From Panagrolaimus kolymaensis (lineage: Eukaryota > Nematoda > Chromadorea > Rhabditida > Panagrolaimidae), in NCBI GenBank assembly GCA_028622995.1, contig JAJQJQ010000015.1, positions 3,038,001-3,102,000 on the forward strand: DNA of 64,000 bases, read 5' to 3'. Positions 49,401-58,731 of this stretch are shown here, one piece after another. Position numbers and translations under genes: made by a program. How positions within the stretch are numbered: the first letter of the stretch is position 1; every line of letters begins with the position of its first letter. Under the pieces are notes generated by a model that was given only the letters and a program-made list of their open reading frames with translations, did not search any database and was not told the DNA's origin.

Positions 49401-51533
49401 AGAACTTTTTATTGAAAAGTATGGTGCCCCGTATAAAGAGCAATTGGAAATTTTAAATGCTAAATTATCTCCACCTACTCCAATAAAACCCGTGGATAAT
49501 AATAATAAATTGCGCGCGATTGAAAATGAAGAAAAAGATCGAAAAACTTTTTTCTCAGGATTACAAAATGTTGCTGAAAATCTTGCATTATTATGGAAAG
49601 AAAGCAAAATACCATCTAACTTAATTATAGCTTATGCTCAAATTCAAACAGCTCTAACTTTAAAATATGAAAGCCTACAAAATGAGAAATTGAAAGAAGC
49701 ACTAAAAGAATTTGCTGAAGAATCAACGATAAGCGTTGAAATCAAAAATGATATTAATGAACAATTTTACCTAGTTGAAAAATCAAATAATGATTATGAA
49801 GTTTATAGTGAATGCGGAATACAATCTATAAAAAACTTGAAGAAAAAATGTTTCAAATGTGCGAAAAACGATGAGAATAATACTTTTAGTGATATCGAAA
49901 GTGCTATTATGAATGAATATGAGCATCTTTTTTCTTTAACTCAATGCTTAAATAAAGTTGCAAAATTACTTGAGGAAGCGTGGAAAAATAAAAGTATTGC
50001 AAAAATTTTAGGTGGAGAAATTCTTGAAACACAACTTGCGAAAAATAGCAAGTTAGAAGACTTAAAAATCCAAGAATTAATTGACGCTCTTATTAATATA
50101 GAACTGGTTTTATTATCAGATGATGAACTTTACGCTTATATCCAAATATTGAGACAAAAATTACAAGACGAACAACAAAGTCGTGAACAAAACGGAAAAT
50201 TAATTGAATTATTTGTTGGTGAAAGAATAGTATTTTCTTTTATTTTGCAAGAATCTTCAACTTCGAAAGGGTTAGTTCATTTCAAAAAAGAGAGCGTTGA
50301 AAATCTTCTTATAGTAAGTTAAAAAAAATTTTACGTCATAGGATTATTTTGACTTTTTTTTTGAGATAAAAGAAAATTCGAACTTAGAAATTCAACACTT
50401 TATTCTCGCTGAATCAAAAAATGTTATTATTGATTATATTTTTGAATGGGATAATTCTTGTATTGCAACGATTTTGCCATTAATGAATGTAATATGCATT
50501 TCGCCAATTACTGTAGTTGATTATAACCCTATCAATGATGGTATCAAAAAAGTATAAAATAAAACTACTAAATGAAGCTTTTAGACATACATAGGTTCCT
50601 TGCATTAGTTGATTGCTCTTCCACAAAGCCTAAACTTAGTTTTGATTCAGATTCAGCGAAAATTATTAAAGGTTAGTCTTAAAATAATAGCGTAAAGAAG
50701 ATGAAAGAAATTTTTATATAACTTTAAGGATCCATAACAGCGCTAGGTTCAGCAGAAATTCCAAAAAATGCATTAAAAACGATGACCTCAATAATTTTTG
50801 GAAATTCCCCCGAGTTATTTTATTTCATTGCAATCCCCGAAAATCAAATGCCACGTTTGATAAAGCCAGAATCCGTTGTTGCTGAATTACTTAAAGAAGC
50901 CGCGAAAGATTTCAACATGGATGAAACCATTATTCTTACAATTCCACGACATTTTGAAGATTCACAAAAACAAGCATATTCAAAGTCAGCAGAATATGCA
51001 AAGTTGAATAATGTTAAATTTGTTGATGAAATTATTGCTTTTGCTTTTGGTTATGAATTGGAACATCAAGTTCTACCAAATATAAAATATTTATTAATCC
51101 ATTATTTTTACCCTCAATTAACAATTTCTTTAATCCAATCTGGAACAGGTAAAAATAAAGAGTTGATCACTCAGAAAATTGAATATGAAAATTTAAATAA
51201 TTTTGTGAGCAACTTTTATGACGACATTATCCATGAAGCAGGCGGAGACATTCTGTGGGGTTTAATTTTCCTCCTAATTTTAAATAAGCAAAAAATAATT
51301 ATAGGAATGAAACCGATTCCAGCAATTTTGCTAAGCTTTTCCAATCAATTACTAAAATTTTGGAAGGAAACAAAGAAATTGACAATGTTATCGTTGGAGG
51401 CCATCAATTGCTTTTTGCTATAGTTACAGATTATTGTAAAAATCAAAATACTTTTCGGATTGATGATCCTGAAATTTCAATTGCTCGAGGAGCTAATATG
51501 GCTTATTATTATTCACTTGACGCAATAAATTAA
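46462..51533 (+). CDS. GTPase / Hsp70-like chimera with zinc-binding regions (paralogue B)
   Basis: Exons 46462-46716, 46763-46990, 47038-48161, 48339-50313, 50366-50540, 50585-50671, 50729-51254 and 51305-51533 sum to 1532 residues. Start is at a TTTTAG acceptor. Order: an N-terminal unrecognised region opening with DDQ repeats; a region shared with paralogue A; a cysteine cluster (CDCDC, CLNCK, ICECG, ICFDC) near residues 450-505; a P-loop GTPase with GKTGGGKS near residue 557 and DTPGLGDTRG near 646, of AIG1/septin type; a second cysteine pair (CFKCAK); coiled helices; and from about residue 1194 a degenerate Hsp70 ATPase domain (ESVVAELLKEAAKDFN, VDEIIAFAFGYE, NVIVGGHQ, DPEISIARGANM). The Hsp70 DxGGGTFD motif is lost, so this part is probably not an ATPase. 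The donor at 51255 (GTGGGG) is weak but restores the frame. Function unknown. Confidence 0.8.
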
Positions 51534-52058
51534 AAAATTAAATAAAGCCCTTTTTTGAATATTCACTTTCTAACAAATTAAAAACTTTTGGTTTTATTTT
51601 AATAATGTGTGACGTTATTTTTGCAATAAACGATTCATGACAAATTATTAGCCATTCCAAGTTTTGAAACATTTAATAAACTTGAAATTTGGAAATAAAT
51701 TATCCAACTTTTTTTTTCAATTGCTCCCTTTACTCGATAAATACTCGATTCACAAACGCCGAACTTTGTTGTGAGCAAAACCCAGATGAAGTTGTAGCCA
51801 TTGGATCTGCATATTATGCTTATCATTTATTTTATAATGAAATATGATTACTTATGTCAGTAAAGTAATAATTCCTTTTTAAAATAATATTTGTTAATTA
51901 TAAATTATATGAATCCAGTGATGAATCACGAAAATACTAAAAACCAACTGCTAATTCCTTGATCCCAAAAGCACAAAAACAATTCTCAAAGACACAAGTT
52001 AAAATTTTTAAATATTATTTATTATTAATTATTATTACAAAATACAAAACACAAAAAA
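51534..52058. other. Intergenic with an Hsp70-like relic
   Basis: AT-rich spacer between paralogue B and the convergent MSP gene. It contains the short relic annotated at 51724-51847. Confidence 0.5.
51724..51847 (+). pseudogene. Relic of an Hsp70-like C-terminal exon
   Basis: The frame ending in TGA at 51845 reads CEQNPDEVVAIGSAYYAYHL, which matches the Hsp70 ATPase signature NPDEAVAYGAAVQA more closely than the neighbouring fusion genes do. Paralogue B already has its own equivalent segment and stop codon upstream, so this is an extra, truncated copy. No intact upstream exons are visible; a possible degraded piece lies at about 51640-51690. Confidence 0.6.
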
Positions 52059-52482
52059 TTAGGGATTGTATTCGATTGGAAGATTCTTGCGGCGGACCAT
52101 TCCATCACCTTGGAACCATTCACGGCGGAATTGTTTAGCAGCGCCATCAGGAGTGTTTGTCCATTCAATGGTGATGCGATCATTGTTCGTATCTTCAGCA
52201 GCCATGTCGAAGGAGTCACATGAGACAGCCATAAGAACAGCTTCTTTAGGATCAAGAACACCGCAGGGAGGATCAACACCGAGGCGCTTCATGTTGGTTG
52301 TCTTGATTGCCCATCCAATACGACGTCCACCAGCATTGACGATCTAAAAAAATAAAATTAGTAAAAATAAAAAGAAAAAAACCAACCTTGATGTGATAGG
52401 TATGTTTATCATCATATGGAGCGTTGAAGACGATCTTATTACCAGGTTGAGTAGCAATATCACCAGGAGGAACGGAAGCCAT
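52059..52482 (-). CDS. msp: Major sperm protein (MSP)
   Basis: Cytoskeletal protein that polymerises to drive the crawling of nematode sperm and also signals oocyte maturation. Exons 52387-52482 and 52059-52343 give 126 residues, matching the usual 126-127. The whole sequence is recognisable: [66 protein letters not shown] and the C-terminal [16 protein letters not shown]. One 43-base intron interrupts it after HIK. A TATA-like box (minus-strand TATAAAAG at 52571-52578) sits about 90 bases upstream of the ATG. This gene establishes that the sequence is from a nematode. Confidence 0.98.
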
Positions 52483-52570
52483 TTTGATTTGAGAGACAGA
52501 GAGGAGAGCACGAGAAGTAAGTCAACGAAGCGTCGACTAAGACTGATGACTTTTCATTGCCATGGCTTTC

Positions 52571-52578
52571 CTTTTATA
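52571..52578 (-). promoter_or_regulatory. Putative TATA box of the MSP gene
   Basis: TATAAAAG on the minus strand about 90 bases before the MSP start codon, in a 245-base interval shared with the divergent palmitoyltransferase gene. The position fits a core promoter with a leader of about 60 bases. Prediction from sequence only. Confidence 0.5.
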
Positions 52579-52727
52579 CGTTTTTGAAGGTTTCAAAAAA
52601 AAGAGTGCTTGAAACATGCAAATTTTGTGAACTCTCGATGCTACAATGCTTGGGTCTCGAAACTTTGTCTTTCCAACTTTCTTTTTTAAAGCTTTTTTTT
52701 ATTGTTTCATCAGTGGTACTAGTAGCT

Positions 52728-54738
52728 ATGTGTAATGATGACGAATTTGAATCAATAAATGGCTCATTAATGTCGAAGGAAGAAATACTTGAAAATGTTG
52801 GAATCTTAGAAGCTCCTGATTGGTCAATTATAAATGCATTTGATTCAAATGATATTGGAAAAAGTTTGCCACAAAGAATGCTTCATTGGGGGCCAATGCT
52901 TACTGTATTTCTAACTGTTGTGGTAAGTTTGTGTTTATAAAATACTAAAATGTACAATCAAAGATTTTTAGATAGGAATATCAACGACGGTCGTGTTCTT
53001 CAATTATTGGTCTCCTTTGGAATCAATATCTGGCTTTATCAATATTTTAATTTTCTTATTTTTCGATCTTTCATCTTTGGTATATTTGATTCAAGCATCA
53101 AAAATTGGTGGTGGTTATGTTAAAAAAGGTTGGATACCTGAAGATGAATCCTTTCATCGAAGGCTGCAATATTGTTCCATTTGTAAAGGATATAAAGCTC
53201 CAAGATCTCATCATTGTTCAATATGTAATCGCTGCGTACTCAAAATGGATCATCATTGTCGTAAGTTTAAACTTAAAGCTTTATTTCCATTTATATTTAA
53301 TTTAATTTTTAGCATGGGTGAATAATTGTGTTGGACATCAAAATCATGCATCTCCTACCCAGTAATTTTCATTGTGCGTCATTTCGTCATTTCCTCACTT
53401 GGAAATGTTTCATGGGAAAGTTGCAAAGAAAATGAGAAAATTAGCATAAATATAAATAAAAGCGCCAGGAGGAAGCTTTCATTGCATTGCATGAAAATGA
53501 AACGCTAATAAGCTGTGGTTGTTTACTTTGAGGCGCGTTAAATAATTTGGATCTTTGAAAATGGTTTTATAGGATCCAAATTGATAGAATGCTGTGAAAT
53601 CATTAACAATTGATGTGTACGCTAAGGGAATTGTTAGAGGCAATTTATAACAAGTTTAGAGGACCTTAAAGAAGTAAATAAGCATGGGATATTGCGGAGA
53701 TGGCGATCTAACCTTCCAGACTACGGATCAAATATTTAATTACAAAATTTTCTTAATAATATGCATAAAACACGCTTCATGGCGGACCGAAGGTCCGCGT
53801 AGCGTCTAGTTGTTTGTTAAATTTTGTGCTGCTGCAATTATTGGCTGCCTTCATTCTTTTGTCATTCTTTCGAAATGTGTTATAACAACCCTTTATATGG
53901 TTTGTCAGAGACTGGTTAAAAACAAATATATAATTTTACATTTTTTAGCTTTCAAATTCTGATATTAAACCGATTGATTCAAAATTGTTACCTATTTCTG
54001 ATATGAATACATTTACGATTGCCCTCACTGGAATGTCGTTATCTTCTGGTGTTGTTGTTTCCGTGATTCCATTATTATACATTCAACTCAAAGCAATTTA
54101 TTACAACAAGACTCAAATCGAACGATATATCGGTTAGTTTTTTTTAAAGTTGGGATAAAAGCATTTACTTTTTTTTTAGTTGTCAAAGCTGAAACTCTTC
54201 GAGAAAAAGATGATCCAAAGTTTGTTTATCCTTATGATCTTGGATGGCGTTGAAATGTTTCAGAGGTGCTTGGAAATGGTACTTTTCCAAAAGGCAATGG
54301 TATTTGGTGGCCAATTCGAGGAGATTGCACGCAATTTACTTTTTCTGTGAGCTTTTATTTACTTTATTTTATACTTATTTTATTTCATTTTTTAAGGAAG
54401 AACAACTTTATCAAAAGCATGAAAAATTACTTCATACTCGCATTGGTACTATTGGAACAAATTATAATGGTGGAAGATATTTGAATGCATTATTATTTCA
54501 TGGTCCTATCGTATTTATATGTCAACCTTTAACTGATAATCGTCGAGTTGCTGTAAATATTGGTGAAAAATGGGCAATTACTCGTCAAGAAAAATATTGG
54601 GTTTATGCTAAACGAGTTGAAGAACAACAAACATTTATTGATGGATATGGTTTCACTCAGAAAACTTTTATTGAATGTGATCCTTTGGCACGTGGATGGT
54701 TTCCTAAAGCTTGTTTAATGACAACAAAAGATGAATAA
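52728..54738 (+). pseudogene. ZDHHC6-type palmitoyltransferase, disrupted
   Basis: An ER protein S-acyltransferase of the DHHC family with the C-terminal SH3-like region typical of ZDHHC6. Coding segments: 52728-52922, 52972-53260, 53313-53350 continued at 53810-53899, 53949-54132, 54180-54346 and 54397-54738. Without the insertion they sum in frame to 435 codons. The DHHC cysteine-rich core is intact: CSICKGYKAPRSHHC, CNRCVLKMDHHCPWVNNC, VGHQNHA. Two lesions break it. A 459-base Helitron lies inside exon 3, between NHA and LFVKF at the start of the third membrane segment. A TGA stop at 54251-54253 lies in YPYDLGWR-stop-NVSEV, where human ZDHHC6 has tryptophan nearby. The downstream part is well preserved, so the damage looks recent, or this is one allele. 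Confidence 0.8.
53351..53809. mobile_element. Non-autonomous Helitron, 459 bp
   Basis: The 5' end is TCTCCTACCC and the 3' end is CTAG, preceded by a perfect hairpin GCGGACC-GAA-GGTCCGC (53782-53798) 7 bases before CTAG. It sits exactly between A (53350) and T (53810) with no target duplication. All four are Helitron hallmarks. Removing it rejoins the host reading frame as HQNHA-LFVKFCAAAIIGC, which independently fixes both ends. No Rep/helicase coding sequence is present. Confidence 0.88.
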
Positions 54739-54903
54739 TTATAAATTTTGTTTTTGTATTATTATTATTTGTTTCATATTTCAACTTTTCTTCATGGAAT
54801 AATAAAATCGTGATAGAAATATTTAAACTAATGAAAGAATTCAAACAAACAGATTTATGCATTAAAATCAAAAACCGTAACAAAAACAAAGGATAAACAA
54901 AGT

Positions 54904-56782
54904 TTAAAATTTAACAAAATGGCTTTCAATTTTCATAAGCTTGCAAGCTTGTCCAATTCCATTTTCAGCTCTTTTTCTTTCATCAGCATTGAAATCATCG
55001 AAGATGCAAAATCCAAGTTTAGTTGGTTTCTTTCCAGTTTCATCTTTGATTGCTTTGATATGTTCTTTGAGAATCAGACCCATCAAAAACGAAGTAGCAG
55101 CTTTGCGTTTTCCATCAAAAGTATCAAATTCGAGTACAAGGTTCTTTTCAGCGTTCTTGGTAATTTTGAACCCCCAATCAGGGTCAAGTTTGATATCGTC
55201 AATTGGCATTGAAAGGATTTTCAAAATATCTAAAAATTAAGATAAGTTGTATTAATAAAATACATTTGCTTACCGTAAACCATGAACGTATCCTTAACTT
55301 TGACTTTGTTGATATCAATAACGAGTTCTGGCTTTTCTTTTTGAAAACTAAGGAATAAATCATTTCCATATTTACCTAAAAATAAAAAGTTATTACCATA
55401 TTCGAAATATATAAAACTTGCCATTCCAAGATTGCAAAAATTCATATCCATTTTCATCTCGAACGCAAATGACAGAAGTGTTGTCGAATAAGCCGATGAC
55501 AGGAAAATCCAAATAAGATTTAGAAGTAAGTTTCTTTGGTAAAGCTTCAATTTCAGGAATCATAACATATTCTTGATAAAGGAATGGTAAACCATTTTCA
55601 TCCACGACCAAAGAAAGCTTGATACGATGTCCTTTTCCATTCAACGGTTCAACTTTGCCAACAGAATCAAGTGAAGATGTTACTAAAGCGATCTGAAATT
55701 AAATTTCATAAATATTTTTTGTAAACGATATAAACAAGAACTTACATAATATGGCTTTTCGGTTTTTCGAATAATTGTAGATTTTTCACAAGGCAACTTT
55801 TCCGCTTTATTAACTTGAATGACAGCATCAACAAGATTTGTTCCATTTGTAACGATGAATTTTTCCCAGCAAACAGGAATAACATAAAATTTATTAAAAG
55901 ATGGATCAACCATTCTCATAAACATTTCTTTTGTAAGTGGAGCAAAAGTTGCTTTTTGCTGATCCATGACCGTGATATGTTTTGATGGAAGGACAGAATT
56001 TTGAAGATACCTCATTGTAATAGCACTAACCAGTGTTACACGCCTCCGCCTCCGGAAGCGCCTCCACCTCCGGAGGCGGAGGTGGAGGCGATGTTTCAAA
56101 AAACTAACGTATTTTTATCGCCTCCGCGCCTCCTTCGCCTCCGGAGGTGGAGGCGGAGGCGGAGGCGACAAATAAGAAAATATGTAACACTGGCACTAAC
56201 AGTATCGGGATCGACAGCAGCAACAATATGTTTAGGATCACAGCTTCCAAGAATCTCGTTTCTCAAATCATTTACACTTTGATTAAAGCATACAAAAATT
56301 CGGTCGCTATTAACAACATATCCATCATTTGTATAACAAAGTTGTGTAGCAGAAACAGCATTGCCCCTAACAACAAGGCCTAAAACAATTTCGCTTGGCT
56401 TTGAAGAAACATTTGTAACAGCCAATATCGAAATCAGGATACTATTTTGATTAATAAACTGAAATAGAATTTTGAATTTTGTTAAAGCTTCAGCGACCAT
56501 TTGACGTAATGAAACATTATTTAGATAATCAGGATGTTCAAATTGGAGTACGTTAAAAAATACAGCTTTGACATTTCGAAATGAAGCATAATCATTGAAA
56601 AATGGAACAATATTTTGAAAAGGCAAAAATTTCATGGTTTCTGATTCATCTTCAAATTTATCATTAATATAAATAAGAATTAGACCATTAGAATTTTCAG
56701 CAGTCATAACACCCAAAATTAAATTCTTCTTCTTATCATCGCTAACAGGAATAGGCGGATACAAAAGTTTATGCTTATCCAT
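54904..56782 (-). pseudogene. Hsp70-like nematode family gene disrupted by a hAT-type element (copy 3)
   Basis: Minus-strand exons 55746-56782, 55422-55692, 55274-55375 and 54904-55229, with splice sites matching copy 2. The first exon is 1037 bases; subtracting the 162-base element and one 8-base duplication leaves 867, exactly the length of the same exon in copy 2. The total would then be 521 residues. With the insertion the frame shifts after DPDTVSA and reads an arginine/leucine repeat to a stop. The rest of the gene has no other obvious lesion. The second intron uses a GC donor (GCAAGT), as in copy 1. Family features are as for the copy at 15311. It is likely a recent null allele or young pseudogene. 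Confidence 0.85.
56031..56192. mobile_element. GC-rich hAT-type MITE, 162 bp, in an exon
   Basis: Ends CAGTGTTACA and TGTAACACTG form 10-base inverted repeats and are flanked by an exact 8-base duplication GCACTAAC (56023-56030 and 56193-56200). The interior is two inverted blocks of GCCTCC/GGAGGC units. The first seven terminal bases (CAGTGTT) are the same as in the 100-base palindrome at 4355. Non-coding and non-autonomous. Insertion at this point breaks the Hsp70-like copy 3. Confidence 0.9.
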
Positions 56783-57251
56783 AGTTGAAACAAATCAGCA
56801 TTGAAAACAGACAGAAATGAAATGAATGAATTTCTTTTTGAAAATTAAAAAATGTTTGTAATTTTTTAGGTAATCAAATGTCTGGGCATTGATGCACATT
56901 TCACCAAAGAAAAAAGTGTTAATTTTTTTTTACTGTAACATTTAAGGAGAACGCTTCCTATAAAAAAACCAAAATGATGAATAAATTGATTAGCTTGATA
57001 TTTTTTAACAATAAAAAATGTGATTTTTTACCAGAAATAATGATATTATCGTTGATATAAAAAAAAGAAAAGAAATTAGCTTTGATCCTATTGCTTTCAG
57101 TTAGAAATGTGTTTACGAATCATTTATTTTATTGAATGTAACTATGGCTTTTGTAAATAACGAACAGTATTAAATAAAACAAAATATACAAAGTTTAAAT
57201 AAGTTTAGAATTTTGATGGAACAGTTGATTGTGGCTGAATATTTGAAACAT
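56783..57251. other. Intergenic
   Basis: AT-rich spacer upstream of Hsp70-like copy 3 and downstream of the minus-strand gene at 57252-57902. No coding signal. Confidence 0.5.
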
Positions 57252-57902
57252 TTAATGCAACAACACATCCGGAATCCAAGCAAATGCTTTTCCTTTACGA
57301 ATTTGATATCGAAATTTACATTTCAAATCCAAACAATATCCACTTCCTTCAATAAATTCATGAGTGTATTTTTTGCTGATTTTTATTGCTTCTTCAAGGG
57401 TATCAAGGCTTTGGGGTTGAGTATATATTAATCTAAAAAAGTTTCAAACTTTGAATGAATAATTTTTTAATGCATATTTTTTTTTAACTCACCTCAAATG
57501 TGTTGTTGGTTGACATGTGATAAGTAGCGTTTCAAATTCAATAATCGAATTTGTGGAAATAGTTAGCGACCATAAAAATGGGCATAATCGAAGAATATCT
57601 TCACAATGATGAAGTAAAATAATTGGAAGACAAATGCTGAGATGCTTGAGATGGAATGGGCGAATTGAAAAATAAAGTAAATCATTGCTAATTATTGGAT
57701 CGGTGAAATTTAAGGTTCCATTTGGAGGCAAATATAAATTAGTGATATGGCTTGTTGAAACTAATTTTCTTGGAGGACTCGAATTTGAAACACTAGAAGT
57801 AAATAATCGGTTACAGTAATCTAAACATTTATTCAAAATTGGAATTTTCATTTTATTATTTTTACTTTTTTTAAAAGACACAATTTGAAAAATACCTTCC
57901 AT
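57252..57902 (-). CDS. F-box-associated-like nematode protein
   Basis: Minus-strand exons 57493-57902 and 57252-57432 join in phase (AG + A) to give a protein of about 196 residues ending KAFAWIPDVLLH. The sequence has the look of nematode F-box-associated regions: alternating hydrophobic strands and short leucine-rich motifs (HITNLYLPPNGTLNF, PFHLKHLSICLPIILLHHC, LCPFLWSLTI). No N-terminal F-box is visible, so the gene may be truncated or lack a first exon. The start at 57902 is tentative. It is related in style, not clearly in sequence, to the C-terminal halves of the proteins at 17650-22996. Confidence 0.55.
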
Positions 57903-58731
57903 AAAAAAGGTGGATAACAGCAACAATTAGGCCACTTTAAATTGCAATTGCAGAAATTTTAAAATAATGGCTCCACAAATGTTTGATCATCCCCTCATTC
58001 TCAGCCTCAATGATTACCATTGAAAAAACAAGCAAGCAAGGAAATTTTACAAAAGCTGTGAATTTGATCCATTTTCTTTTTTTTCTCACATCTCTCTAAC
58101 ATTCAAACAAAAATTTGTTTTTTTGAATTATATCCCTAAACTCTTATCTTCAAATTATTTTTTTTATTAATCAAAAACAATGTCATTAATACTTCTTTGT
58201 CTCTCTTCATCTCGTTCAAATTTTTTTTTGAAAAATAAAATGTAAGGGAAAAATAGAAGAAGAAATAAGAACAAGTGGCAAAAAGTGAAGGCGGGGGCAC
58301 ATCAACGTCGCTGCCGCCGCTATAAAGTGGCAAGAAAGAGAGTAAGCAGTAGATTTAAAAAAAGACAATAAATCGATTTCTCGATATATATTTTTTCTTT
58401 TTGCCACTGGGCTTAAAGATGAATTATAAAGGAGGATCACAACAAAAAAAAAAGAAAGAAAGATTGCAATAAAGCTAGAAAAAAATAGACACAAACGACC
58501 TGAAGAAGAAAAAAAGCAAAGCACGAAGCAAGCAAGTTTTAACGATTTTTTCTTTATTTTTGCCGCCATCGCCGCCCGCTAAAATTGCACTTTGTTTTTA
58601 CGTTTTTTTCTTCATGAATCTTGTTTTGTTAAGTTTTAATAATTTTAATTGATTTTTTTAAGAAACTTCAATCAATGATAGAATTTTATTAATTTTTATT
58701 TTTTATATTTCTATCAGCCATTAATAAAGCC
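57903..58731. other. Intergenic
   Basis: AT-rich spacer between divergent genes, with a CCGCCGC patch near 58310. TTTCTATCAG before the SH3BGR-like start resembles a trans-splice acceptor. Confidence 0.5.

Noticed and set aside
53351..53809. Helitron segment as an ordinary intron of the palmitoyltransferase
   Set aside because: The nearest donors and acceptors (for example GTAATT at 53362 with TAG at 53809) leave 11 extra bases or a stop codon. The A/T insertion point matches a Helitron exactly.
56031..56192. hAT element as a GCC-repeat coding expansion
   Set aside because: The frame shifts by two bases and meets a stop; TIRs and an 8-base duplication explain the segment fully.
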